Of a stretch of DNA of 37,956 nt, positions 7,898 through 15,405 are shown piece by piece. The stretch is from the NCBI GenBank assembly GCA_035914695.1, contig JAMIQH010000272.1, positions 1-37,956 on the forward strand, given 5' to 3'. This DNA is from JAOSJT01 sp035914695. Lineage in GTDB: Bacteria > Bacteroidota > Ignavibacteria > SZUA-365. Within the stretch, counting starts at the first letter, position 1. Every line of letters starts with the position of its first letter. A model generated the notes under the pieces. It was not told the DNA's origin. It did no database searches and saw nothing but the letters and a program-made list of their open reading frames with translations. Made by a program: the position numbers and the translations under genes.

Positions 7898-9916
7898 ATG
7901 CGGACTCGGCTCCTCCGGTATTTCCTTCGACTGGAATACGCATTCGCCTCGCTGTTGACCGTCGCGCTGGTGTGGTTGATGCTGTTGGTGTCGGACAGTT
8001 TGCCCGAGGCGGATGACACATCGTTTCTGAACCCCATCCTTGATCGCATCGATTTTCTCAACATCGCCGATGTCAGTCTGGACGCGATTTTCGCGGTACG
8101 CGATGCGGAGTATCCCGACACCCGCATCAAGATTGTGAACGTGGGCGAGGTCGCTCCCACACCCGATGGCATGATCGCGATGTTGCTCTACAAGCTGCAC
8201 GCGCAGGGCGCGCGGGTGATCGGACTGGACATTTTCCTCGACAACCTCCATATCGAGCGTTTTCCCGAAGAGCGCAGCGGTGAGGTGGAAGTGCTCGCGC
8301 AGGCCTTGCGGGAGATACCGAATGTGGTTTTGGTAAATGGATTTCGCGAGGCGACGCGCATGCCCGCGGTGCAGCCGGACGCGCGCTTCCTCGGGCCCGG
8401 CGTCAGCACCGGTTTCGCGAATCTGATCACCGACGATGACGGTGTGGTGCGCCGTTTCCTGCCTTGGGCGAACATCGGCAATGAGCGCTGGCTCGGCTTG
8501 CCGATACAGATGTTGCACGTGTATGATTCGAGCATCGTGGAGCCGCTGCTGCAACGCGCATCCGATCCGCAGGTGATTTTCTTCACCTCCACTTACCATC
8601 AATTCGAGTCCGTTCCATTGGTGGATGTGGTGTACGGCAACGCGTATGACAATGGCTTTTTCAAGGACGCCATTGTGCTGGTGGGTTTCGTGAATGAAGG
8701 CGGGCTGTTTTACCTTGGCGACACGCACAAGACGCCGATGGGGAAGAAATACGGACAGGAAGGTCCGGACATGCCGGGGCTGCTCATTCACGCGAATGTG
8801 ATCAACATGTTACTACGGGGTTCGTTCATCTACTCGGTACCCGTGTGGGTCGATTGGCTGCTGGCCTTGTTGCTCGCGTATGCTAGCATCGCATTGTACC
8901 GCGTGTTGCGCACCAAACCGGCCAACCGCTTCGGTGTGGCAATGCTGATCACCGGCACCTTGTTCACCGAAGCGGTGCTGGTGTTCTTCCTGCCATTGAT
9001 TGCGTTTTTCTACTTCGATGTGAAAATCAGCTACAATCTCATGGCCACGGTGGTGGTATTGTTCATTCCCGCAAGCGCCATGACGGCGAAGCTGCGCTTT
9101 GCTCTGGAGCATCGTCGCCTGCGTCGCGCGATCACCCAACACGATCATCCGCTCGCCCGCGTTTTCGAGGATGCGTTCAAGGATGACGAGCCCTTTGCCG
9201 CGCACACACGATTGCTGCATGCCTGCCTGTTCCTCGTGCAGTATGCCTGGACGTGGGATTTGGCACGCGCGCTGCATGCCAAGGGCGCACCCATCGCGGG
9301 CGACATGCAACCGGGACTGCGCGAGTGGCGTCGACGCGTACGGAGTATCGACGACGAATTTGCCCATAGCGGCGATACAGCGTTGCAGCGTCAGTACTTC
9401 CTCCGCTATCTCGAGGGAAAAAAGCTGGAATTCCTGCGCGAAAGCGCGGTGAAGGAGCGGTATTTCTCGACCGAGTTACCCACGTTCAACGAGTTCATCG
9501 TGCTTGAGGAACTGGAACTGATACAGCCGCATGCACGTCGTTTATTATCGCTGCTTCCGGTGGAGGAATTGCTCGCGACGCTGTGGGTGGTGGACGCCTC
9601 AGGCGCGCGCCGCGTCACCGCGGCGGAGGACGGGGCGGAAACCGATGCGGTCACGCTTTCGGAACTTCCCCACGGCGTATACGTATGCCGTGGGATCACG
9701 GCGTCCTCTCCCTTGCTGCTTTCTCCGCTATGTGAATGGGCGGAGTGCAAATTGCATCGCACGCACGAACTTTTCGTTTTCAGTGCGATGGTACGCAAAC
9801 AGCACGATTTACCAACCGTGCCGGTGTATCTGGGAGCGGGACCCAATTGCGAGCCGGTGTTGCCTCCGATGGCGATTGCACGCCTGCGTTCGCTGGAACA
9901 AATGGAAAAAGCCTAA
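7898..9916 (+). CDS. CHASE2-domain membrane sensor without a recognisable catalytic output
   Basis: The 672-residue protein has one N-terminal membrane helix (about 13-31). An extracytoplasmic CHASE2 domain follows (about 45-305) with family features such as IKIVNVGE, LLYKLHAQGARVIGLDIFLD, TDDDGVVRRFLPWA, the strand IVLVGFVNEGG, GDTHKTPMG and PGLLIHANVINMLLRG. Three closely spaced helices follow (about 314-334, 346-372, 380-398). CHASE2 proteins normally signal through a histidine kinase, cyclase or Ser/Thr kinase. Here the 270-residue cytosolic part shows none of their motifs. It contains an arginine-rich helical section and a C-terminal block (VYVCRGITASSPLLLSP, then ELFVFSAM) that I do not recognise. 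The fecR-like gene begins 18 bp downstream, so the two are probably one operon. Confidence 0.75.
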   Translation: MRTRLLRYFLRLEYAFASLLTVALVWLMLLVSDSLPEADDTSFLNPILDRIDFLNIADVSLDAIFAVRDAEYPDTRIKIVNVGEVAPTPDGMIAMLLYKLHAQGARVIGLDIFLDNLHIERFPEERSGEVEVLAQALREIPNVVLVNGFREATRMPAVQPDARFLGPGVSTGFANLITDDDGVVRRFLPWANIGNERWLGLPIQMLHVYDSSIVEPLLQRASDPQVIFFTSTYHQFESVPLVDVVYGNAYDNGFFKDAIVLVGFVNEGGLFYLGDTHKTPMGKKYGQEGPDMPGLLIHANVINMLLRGSFIYSVPVWVDWLLALLLAYASIALYRVLRTKPANRFGVAMLITGTLFTEAVLVFFLPLIAFFYFDVKISYNLMATVVVLFIPASAMTAKLRFALEHRRLRRAITQHDHPLARVFEDAFKDDEPFAAHTRLLHACLFLVQYAWTWDLARALHAKGAPIAGDMQPGLREWRRRVRSIDDEFAHSGDTALQRQYFLRYLEGKKLEFLRESAVKERYFSTELPTFNEFIVLEELELIQPHARRLLSLLPVEELLATLWVVDASGARRVTAAEDGAETDAVTLSELPHGVYVCRGITASSPLLLSPLCEWAECKLHRTHELFVFSAMVRKQHDLPTVPVYLGAGPNCEPVLPPMAIARLRSLEQMEKA

Positions 9917-9934
9917 CAGACCTTCGAGGATACG

Positions 9935-10855
9935 ATGAAACGATTGACACTGCTGTTCGCTCTGCTGCTGATGTTCACAACGGCGCTATCGGCGCAGACC
10001 TTCATGGTGATGAGCGTGAAAGGCAAGGTGGAAGTACAGCGCAAGAGCGCCAAGAAGAAGGAATGGAAGTCCTTGTCGGTGGGCGATCAATTGCAGGGTG
10101 CCGATGTGGTGCGCACAGCGTTCGCCAGTTACGCGAAATTGATGATGAATCAGGAGCGGCTGGTGAGTATCGATGAGAACACCACCAAGGTGCTTTCCAC
10201 CTTTGCCGCGGCAAGCAAGAACGCCGGTGACGGCGCCTCGGGCAAGCTGCTCCAATATGCCGCCTCGCAGATTCGCCGGACGCGCGAAGGAGGGCAGGAG
10301 GATGTGTACGGCGCTGTTCGCGGTACGCTGGATGTGGTCAGCGCTGTGTTCCCGAAACAGGCATTAATGACCACCGAGCCATTGTTCCGCTGGATCGATC
10401 CCAACGATCACAGCGAATACGACCTGTTGCTGCTCGACGACAACTTCACTGTCCTCGCGCGCCTGCGCAGCGGTGAGACGCAACTACGCTACGAACACGG
10501 CGCGGCACCCGCTCTCGCGAACGGGGGAGTGTACCATTGGCGCATTACTCGTGTGAAGGATGGAAACGAAAGCAATATCGAAACCTTCCGCATTCTCAGC
10601 GCCGATTCCATCGCGGTGATTCAGGAGGAATTACGGCGACTGGATGCTGAATTGCGCGACATGGGCGCGGATGATGTGACGCTGCATTTGATCCGCGGCA
10701 TTTACTTCGAGCAAAAGGGATTGTTCAACGATGCCTTTGTGGAGTACAGTGAAACACGCCGTCTTGCTCCGGACGTGGCGGAGTACCGCGACATTTTGCG
10801 CAACCTGCTCATGCACATGCGTCTGTACAACGAGGAAGAGTATTTATTGAAGTGA
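9935..10855 (+). CDS. Exported FecR-domain protein with C-terminal helical (TPR-like) region
   Basis: The ATG at 9935 has a GAGGA ribosome site 4 nt upstream. The 306-residue product begins with a signal peptide (KRLTLLFALLLMFTTALSAQ). A FecR domain follows (about 22-135: VKGKVEVQRKSAKKKEWKSL, VGDQLQGADVVRT, LMMNQERLVSIDENTTKV, VYGAVRGTLDVVSA). A beta-sandwich-like segment comes next (about 148-225: TTEPLFRWIDPNDHSEYDLL to GGVYHWRITRV). The helical end (about 230-300, GIYFEQKGLFNDAFVEYSET) resembles a single TPR. FecR domains sense or transmit envelope signals, and pairing with a CHASE2 gene is a recurring arrangement in bacteria as I recall it. No anti-sigma domain or sigma-factor gene is present, so a classical FecIR system is unlikely. 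Confidence 0.75.
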   Translation: MKRLTLLFALLLMFTTALSAQTFMVMSVKGKVEVQRKSAKKKEWKSLSVGDQLQGADVVRTAFASYAKLMMNQERLVSIDENTTKVLSTFAAASKNAGDGASGKLLQYAASQIRRTREGGQEDVYGAVRGTLDVVSAVFPKQALMTTEPLFRWIDPNDHSEYDLLLLDDNFTVLARLRSGETQLRYEHGAAPALANGGVYHWRITRVKDGNESNIETFRILSADSIAVIQEELRRLDAELRDMGADDVTLHLIRGIYFEQKGLFNDAFVEYSETRRLAPDVAEYRDILRNLLMHMRLYNEEEYLLK

Positions 10856-10886
10856 CGCAACCCGTGAGCGGAGATCCGGGAAGCAC

Positions 10887-10917
10887 ATGGCGGTGCCGAT
10901 TTCGCGCCGCCATTTTT
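10887..10917 (+). terminator. Intrinsic terminator after the fecR-like gene
   Basis: ATGGCGG (10887-10893) pairs with CCGCCAT (10907-10913) around a 13-nt loop and is followed at once by a T-run. It lies 31 nt past the stop codon and closes the CHASE2-fecR unit. Confidence 0.65.
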
Positions 10918-10929
10918 CTTTCGTTGCTC

Positions 10930-10958
10930 TTGTCAACGAATATCCTGAATCGTACATT
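10930..10958 (+). promoter_or_regulatory. Promoter for the GlmU-like gene and rsmB
   Basis: TTGTCA at 10930-10935, a 17-nt spacer, then TACATT at 10953-10958. Read as a Bacteroidota-type promoter it is TTG-N20-TACATTTC. The predicted transcript starts about 19 nt before the ATG at 10984. Confidence 0.55.
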
Positions 10959-10983
10959 TCTTGGTTAGAAATCCGGAAAGCAC

Positions 10984-12264
10984 ATGTCCATCTGTATCTT
11001 CGAAGACGTTTCGATATCCTCACTCTTGCCGCTCACGCACGTGCAGGCGGACTTCGATCTCCGCTGCGGCATATTCACGGCGCTTGAACGCGCGCAGGCG
11101 CATTTCGCCGGTGAGGAATTTCGCCTGTACTCGCGCATGGGTCTCGCCGCAGTGCTGCGCGAGCGGCATGGGCTGCCGGTGAACGAGGCGGGTGCCTCGC
11201 GTTTGTTCCTGAATGGCCGTCTGCTACTGGATTCGTCGCTGGTGGAACTGCTGAAGCATACCGCCGAGGATACAGTATTTCTCCACGACAGCGTGCCTGT
11301 GGCCATCGTTGCCATGAGCGAACACATGCGTTCCAGCATCCATGCCTGGCTCACCGCGACGTCGCTGAAGGAAGAATTGACCGCCTCAGCCGTTCACGAC
11401 GCCCGTCCGGATATGCGCGATGCGCGCATTGTCCACCACCCATCGCGCCTGCTCACCTGGCCGTGGGACATCATCGACCTCACTCCTTCACTGCTGCTCG
11501 AAGATGCAGGGCGTTTCCCACTCGGATCGATTCACGCGACAGCGCAGTGCGCCGACTCGGCGGAATTCATCGGCTCGGAGGGGATACATATTGCCGCCGG
11601 GGTGCGGGTGCGCTCGGGCGTGGTGCTTGATGCAAGCGAGGGTCCCATCGTGATCGACGAAGGCGCGGAGATTATGCCGCAGAGCGTACTGCTGGGTCCG
11701 CTGTACGTGGGCAAACGCAGCCGCGTGAAAGTGGCGGCGAAGCTTTACGAGCATACGGTGATCGGTCCCCTGTGCAAAGTGGGCGGCGAAGTGGAGGGCA
11801 GCGTGTTCCATTCCTTCGCCAATAAGCAGCACGACGGCTTTGTGGGCCATTCCTATTTCGCGCCCTGGACCAATCTCGGCGCCGACAGCAATACCAGCGA
11901 TTTAAAGAATAATTACTCCGTCATCCGCGCCACCACCGAGGGACGCGAGCACTCCACCGGCCGCATGTTTCTCGGCACCATCATGGCCGACCATGCGAAA
12001 TGCGGCATCAACACCATGTTCAACACCGGCACCGTTGTGGGACCGGGGTGCAACGTGCATGGCGGCGGTTTTCCGCCGAAGTTTCTGCCGGCGTTCAGTT
12101 GGGGTGGGGCCGATGGCCTGGAGGAATATAATTTCGAAAAATTCCGTGAAACCGCCGAACGTGTCATGGCCCGCCGCGGGGTGACATGCACGGTGGCCGA
12201 GCGGGATGTGCTGCACGACGCCTTCGTGCGTACGGCGGCGCAACGGATTTCCTTTCATCACTGA
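10984..12264 (+). CDS. Bacteroidota-type GlmU-like sugar-nucleotide enzyme
   Basis: The 426-residue protein matches the two-part GlmU-like family of Bacteroidota. Its N-terminal domain (about 1-190) lacks the classical LAAGxGTRM pyrophosphorylase signature and instead has MSICIFED and a conserved TWPWDII block near 158. The C-terminal left-handed beta-helix (about 195-380) has hexapeptide repeats (IGSEGIHIAAGVRVRSGVVL, VLLGPLYVGKRSRVKVAAK). It also has the acetyltransferase-site features GHSYFAPWTNLGAD, NNYSVI and DHAKCGINTMFNTGTVVGPG. It probably makes UDP-N-acetylglucosamine, or a related sugar nucleotide, in the cytosol for peptidoglycan and outer-membrane glycan synthesis. rsmB begins 12 bp after its stop, so the two are likely co-transcribed. 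The exact substrate is not proven by the sequence. Confidence 0.85.
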   Translation: MSICIFEDVSISSLLPLTHVQADFDLRCGIFTALERAQAHFAGEEFRLYSRMGLAAVLRERHGLPVNEAGASRLFLNGRLLLDSSLVELLKHTAEDTVFLHDSVPVAIVAMSEHMRSSIHAWLTATSLKEELTASAVHDARPDMRDARIVHHPSRLLTWPWDIIDLTPSLLLEDAGRFPLGSIHATAQCADSAEFIGSEGIHIAAGVRVRSGVVLDASEGPIVIDEGAEIMPQSVLLGPLYVGKRSRVKVAAKLYEHTVIGPLCKVGGEVEGSVFHSFANKQHDGFVGHSYFAPWTNLGADSNTSDLKNNYSVIRATTEGREHSTGRMFLGTIMADHAKCGINTMFNTGTVVGPGCNVHGGGFPPKFLPAFSWGGADGLEEYNFEKFRETAERVMARRGVTCTVAERDVLHDAFVRTAAQRISFHH

Positions 12265-12276
12265 CGCATATACGCC

Positions 12277-13638
12277 ATGACGAACGATACACACTCCCTG
12301 CCGCCGCTCTACGTCGGTGTCAGAGGCATCGCCGTGAAAATCCTTACGCGCGTCGAGCGCACCGATGCCTACCTCGACAAACTGCTCGACATCGAGTTGA
12401 ACGACAGCGAACTCAATCCACCCGACAAGCGCCTGTTGACGGAACTTGTCCATGGCGTATTGCGCAACCAATCCAAGCTCGACTGGGTGCTGACTGGCTT
12501 CTACCATGGGCAGTATTCGAAGGTAGCGCCGAATGTACGCAATGCCCTGCGCGTGGCGCTGTATCAGATCCTGTTTCTCACACGCATTCCGCATCACGCC
12601 GCGGTGAACGAGGCGGTGGAGTTTGTGAAGAAATTCCGGGGACAGCGCCTCGCCGACACCATGAACGGCCTGCTTCGCAACATCGCGCGCAACATCGAGA
12701 ACATCCGCTACCCATTGGCCACCAACGACGAGGTGCAGTATCTGTCGGTGGTGCACTCGCATCCGTCCTGGATCGTCCGGCGCTGGCATGCGCGTTTCGG
12801 TTTCGAGGAAACCGAATCATTGTGCAAGGCCAACAACATGCGGCCGTTTCTCACACTACGGTCCAACCCCTTGGTGACCGAGTACAGCGCCTTCGCCAAT
12901 GACCTCGTGGAGGCGGGCATCGACTACCGGCGCTGTTTCTACATGAAGGATTACGTCACCGTGCGCAATCTGCCGAATATCAAACAGAGCGCGATGTTTC
13001 AGGAGGGGCGATTCACCATTCAGGACGAGAGCGCCGGGCTGGTGGGCTTGTTGCTTTCGCCCAAGCCGGGCGACACGGTCATCGATCTCTGCTCCGCACC
13101 CGGCGGCAAGGCGCTGCATGCGGCCGAGTTGATGGGCAATCGCGGACGCATCATCGCTGTGGACAAATACGAAACGCGGCTGAATCTTGTGCGTCAGGCG
13201 GCGGAGCGCACGCGCATTTCCATTATCGAATGCGTGGAGGGCGATGCCGGCGAACTCGAACTCGAGCCGGCCGACAAGGTTCTCGCGGATGTACCCTGTT
13301 CAGGTCTCGGAGTGTTGGGTAAGAAACCCGATATCAAATGGAAGCGCGAGGCGGATGATATTCGCAAACTCTCCACGCTGCAACGCGCTATTCTCGAGAA
13401 TGCCGCGCGTTTGGTGAAACCCGGTGGTGTCCTCGTGTACAGCACCTGTACGATAGAGAGCGAAGAGAATCGCGATATCGTGCTGGCCTTTTTGCGTGAG
13501 CATCCGGAATTCACGCTCGAACATGCGGAAACGCTGCTCCCTTCGCGGGTGGTGGACGAGCAGGGATTTCTCGCGACCTTCCCGCACAAACATCGCATGG
13601 ACGGCGCTTTCGGTGCGCGCCTCGTCAAAGCGTCGTAA
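12277..13638 (+). CDS. rsmB: 16S rRNA (cytosine-967-C5)-methyltransferase RsmB
   Basis: The 453-residue protein has the NusB-like N-terminal RNA-binding domain (about 10-140: ILTRVERTDAYLDKLLD, DKRLLTELVHGVLRNQ, VALYQILFLTRIPHHAAVNE). The SAM-dependent C-terminal domain follows: FQEGRFTIQDESAGLV, DLCSAPGGKALHAAELM for SAM binding, the conserved Cys in DVPCSGLGVLGKKPDIKW (motif IV), and the catalytic Cys in VYSTCTIESEENRDIV (motif VI). It methylates C5 of cytosine 967 of 16S rRNA using S-adenosylmethionine. Length and motif order are as expected. It lies directly behind the GlmU-like gene and converges on der with a 39-bp gap that holds only a 4-bp hairpin. Confidence 0.93.
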   Translation: MTNDTHSLPPLYVGVRGIAVKILTRVERTDAYLDKLLDIELNDSELNPPDKRLLTELVHGVLRNQSKLDWVLTGFYHGQYSKVAPNVRNALRVALYQILFLTRIPHHAAVNEAVEFVKKFRGQRLADTMNGLLRNIARNIENIRYPLATNDEVQYLSVVHSHPSWIVRRWHARFGFEETESLCKANNMRPFLTLRSNPLVTEYSAFANDLVEAGIDYRRCFYMKDYVTVRNLPNIKQSAMFQEGRFTIQDESAGLVGLLLSPKPGDTVIDLCSAPGGKALHAAELMGNRGRIIAVDKYETRLNLVRQAAERTRISIIECVEGDAGELELEPADKVLADVPCSGLGVLGKKPDIKWKREADDIRKLSTLQRAILENAARLVKPGGVLVYSTCTIESEENRDIVLAFLREHPEFTLEHAETLLPSRVVDEQGFLATFPHKHRMDGAFGARLVKAS

Positions 13639-13677
13639 CGGAGAATATGCTCGGTTGAGCGGAATCCCTGGCGAAGG

Positions 13678-14994
13678 TCAGTCCTTGGTCGAACGGAATT
13701 GCACGGTCAAGGGCACGCCGCTGAAACCCCAGAGTTCACGTATGCGGCGCTCGACAAAGCGGCGATAGCTTTCCGGGATGTACTTCGGCTCGTTGGCGAA
13801 GAGTACGATCACCGGAGGCGCTTCGCGCACCTGCGTCACATACATCACCTTGACCTGGCGGCCGGTGGGAGTGGCCGGCGGGGGAGTTTCGCGGAGAATT
13901 TCCAGAATACGATCATTCAACTCGGACGTGGGAACACGCTTCTGCCGCTCGTCATAGACGGCGATGCATTGCTCGAGCGCCTTGAAGGTGCGCTGTCCTG
14001 TGAGGGCGGAGATGAAGATGACGGGCACATAATCGAACATCTTGATTCGCGCGTGGATGTCTTTCACGATCAGATCCGCGGTTTTCGAATCCTTTTCCAC
14101 CAGATCCCACTTGTTCACCGCGATCACAAGACCCTTGTTCAGCCGTGCGGCTTCGTTCAGCACATCGATATCCTGATGCAGCAAGCCCTCGGCGCCATCC
14201 ACCAGACAGAGCGCCACATCGCAGCGCTGAATGCTCTTCAGCGTGCGGAGGGCGGAGTAAAATTCGATATTCTCCTTCACCTTGCTGCGGCGACGCATTC
14301 CGGCAGTATCGACGATGGTGATGGGTCGTCCCTCCCAGACGATGGTCGAGTCGATGGAATCGCGCGTCGTGCCGGGAATATCCGTGACAATGGAGCGTTC
14401 CTTTCCCAACAGTGCATTGGTCAGTGAGGATTTGCCCACATTGGGCCGGCCGATAATGGCCAGATGCATGTGCTCGTCCTCCTCCTCCTCGGTGCCTTCG
14501 GGAAAACCCTCGATGATGAGATCCAAAAGGTCGCCGGTATGCAGGCCGGAGATGGCGGACACGCTGGCGGGTTCGCCGAGTCCGAGCGAGTAGAAATCGT
14601 TGCGCAGCGCTTCCATTTTCGTGGAGTCGATTTTATTCACCGCGAGGATGACCTTTTTATGGCTGCGGCGCAACATGCGAGCCACTTCTTCGTCGATCGG
14701 CAGCACACCGTCACGACCGTCGACGAGAAAAAGGATGACGGTGGCTTCTTCGATGGAAATGCGTACCTGCTCGCGGATGGCGCGCTCGAACACATCGTCG
14801 GACTCCGGCACATAGCCGCCGGTATCGATGAGGATGAATTCACGTCCCGACCAATCCGTTTCGGCGTAATGGCGATCACGCGTCACACCGGGTTGATCTT
14901 CGACGATGGCTTTACGCGCGCCGATGAGGCGGTTGAAGAGCGTGGATTTACCGACATTGGGTCGGCCGACAATGGCGACGATGGGCTTGTTCAT
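13678..14994 (-). CDS. der: Ribosome-biogenesis GTPase Der (EngA)
   Basis: I chose the ATG at 14994 (MNKPIVAIVGRPNVGKST), which places the first G-domain at the very N-terminus as in all Der proteins. The in-frame sequence upstream is intergenic repeat. The 438-residue product has two tandem GTPase domains: GRPNVGKST, DTGGY and NKID in the first, and GRPNVGKSS, PGTTRD, DTAGMRRR and NKWD in the second (from about residue 178). A C-terminal KH-like domain follows (ILEILRETPPPATPTGRQVK, YRRFVERRIRELWGFSGVPL). Der acts in 50S subunit assembly. The long interval upstream separates it from the cargo gene on the same strand. Confidence 0.95.
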   Translation of the reverse strand: MNKPIVAIVGRPNVGKSTLFNRLIGARKAIVEDQPGVTRDRHYAETDWSGREFILIDTGGYVPESDDVFERAIREQVRISIEEATVILFLVDGRDGVLPIDEEVARMLRRSHKKVILAVNKIDSTKMEALRNDFYSLGLGEPASVSAISGLHTGDLLDLIIEGFPEGTEEEEDEHMHLAIIGRPNVGKSSLTNALLGKERSIVTDIPGTTRDSIDSTIVWEGRPITIVDTAGMRRRSKVKENIEFYSALRTLKSIQRCDVALCLVDGAEGLLHQDIDVLNEAARLNKGLVIAVNKWDLVEKDSKTADLIVKDIHARIKMFDYVPVIFISALTGQRTFKALEQCIAVYDERQKRVPTSELNDRILEILRETPPPATPTGRQVKVMYVTQVREAPPVIVLFANEPKYIPESYRRFVERRIRELWGFSGVPLTVQFRSTKD

Positions 14995-15066
14995 ACTCGT
15001 GATCGTATTCCCGCGCGAGGCGCGCGCAACCGTACTGCCGGCGGAGTGTCCGCCGGGGCAAACAGT

Positions 15067-15076
15067 AATATACGGA
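15067..15076 (-). promoter_or_regulatory. Candidate -10 region of der
   Basis: On the minus strand this reads TCCGTATATT, the same decamer found upstream of the DUF2147-type gene at 30278-30287. It lies 73 nt upstream of the der ATG. I see no TTG element at the 20-nt distance, so the call rests on the shared motif and position. Confidence 0.35.
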
Positions 15077-15143
15077 AGCGGCGGGGAAATGGGGGCGCGG
15101 TGTCGAGTGTGCGTCCCGCTATCCAGTCGAGAGGCGAGGATCT

Positions 15144-15300
15144 TCCGGGCCGACCGAGTGCGGGATACATTTGAAGAGATGAAAGAGAGCGGAGAGAGCG
15201 GAGAGGAATTGTTGAGGTCGCTTCCCGCTTGAATCTTGCCGGTCGGCTGAGTAGGGGATACATTCGAATAGGGCGCGGAGGATGGGTTGAGGGTGCGCCC
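15144..15300 (+). repeat. Pair of decayed dispersed repeat units (A and B)
   Basis: Unit A starts AGTGCGGGATACATTTGAAG (15157) and unit B AGTAGGGGATACATTCGAAT (15250). Each is preceded by a small, differently composed hairpin (CGG/CCG before A; GCCG/CGGC before B) and followed by GGAG-rich sequence. Positions 15272-15296 are identical over 25 bp to 24825-24849 in the other intergenic interval. They occupy most of the 411-bp gap between der and the large cargo gene; the rest shows no gene. They are likely remnants of a dispersed, REP-like intergenic element. Confidence 0.7.
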
Positions 15301-15348
15301 GTCCTGATTCGTAGCGCTACCATACAGTCGAGTCACCCACAACCAATT

Positions 15349-15379
15349 CCTCATTACTCTCACCACCTCACTACTCTCA
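15349..15379. repeat. Short direct repeat downstream of the 1713-residue gene
   Basis: CCTCATTACTCTCA (15349-15362) and CCTCACTACTCTCA (15366-15379) are two near-identical 14-mers with a 17-bp period. They lie 27 bp beyond the stop codon of the minus-strand cargo gene. No function can be read from them. Confidence 0.4.
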
Positions 15380-15405
15380 TTCTTCACTGGTTTACACGAC
15401 GATGC

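Noticed and set aside
9935..10855. FecR as an anti-sigma regulator of an iron-siderophore system
   Set aside because: The protein is exported, lacks the cytosolic anti-sigma part, and no ECF sigma factor or TonB receptor gene is nearby.
10887..11087. A 66-codon frame beginning at the first copy of the duplicated leader
   Set aside because: It starts inside a terminator stem and overlaps the GlmU-like gene out of frame; no support as a gene.
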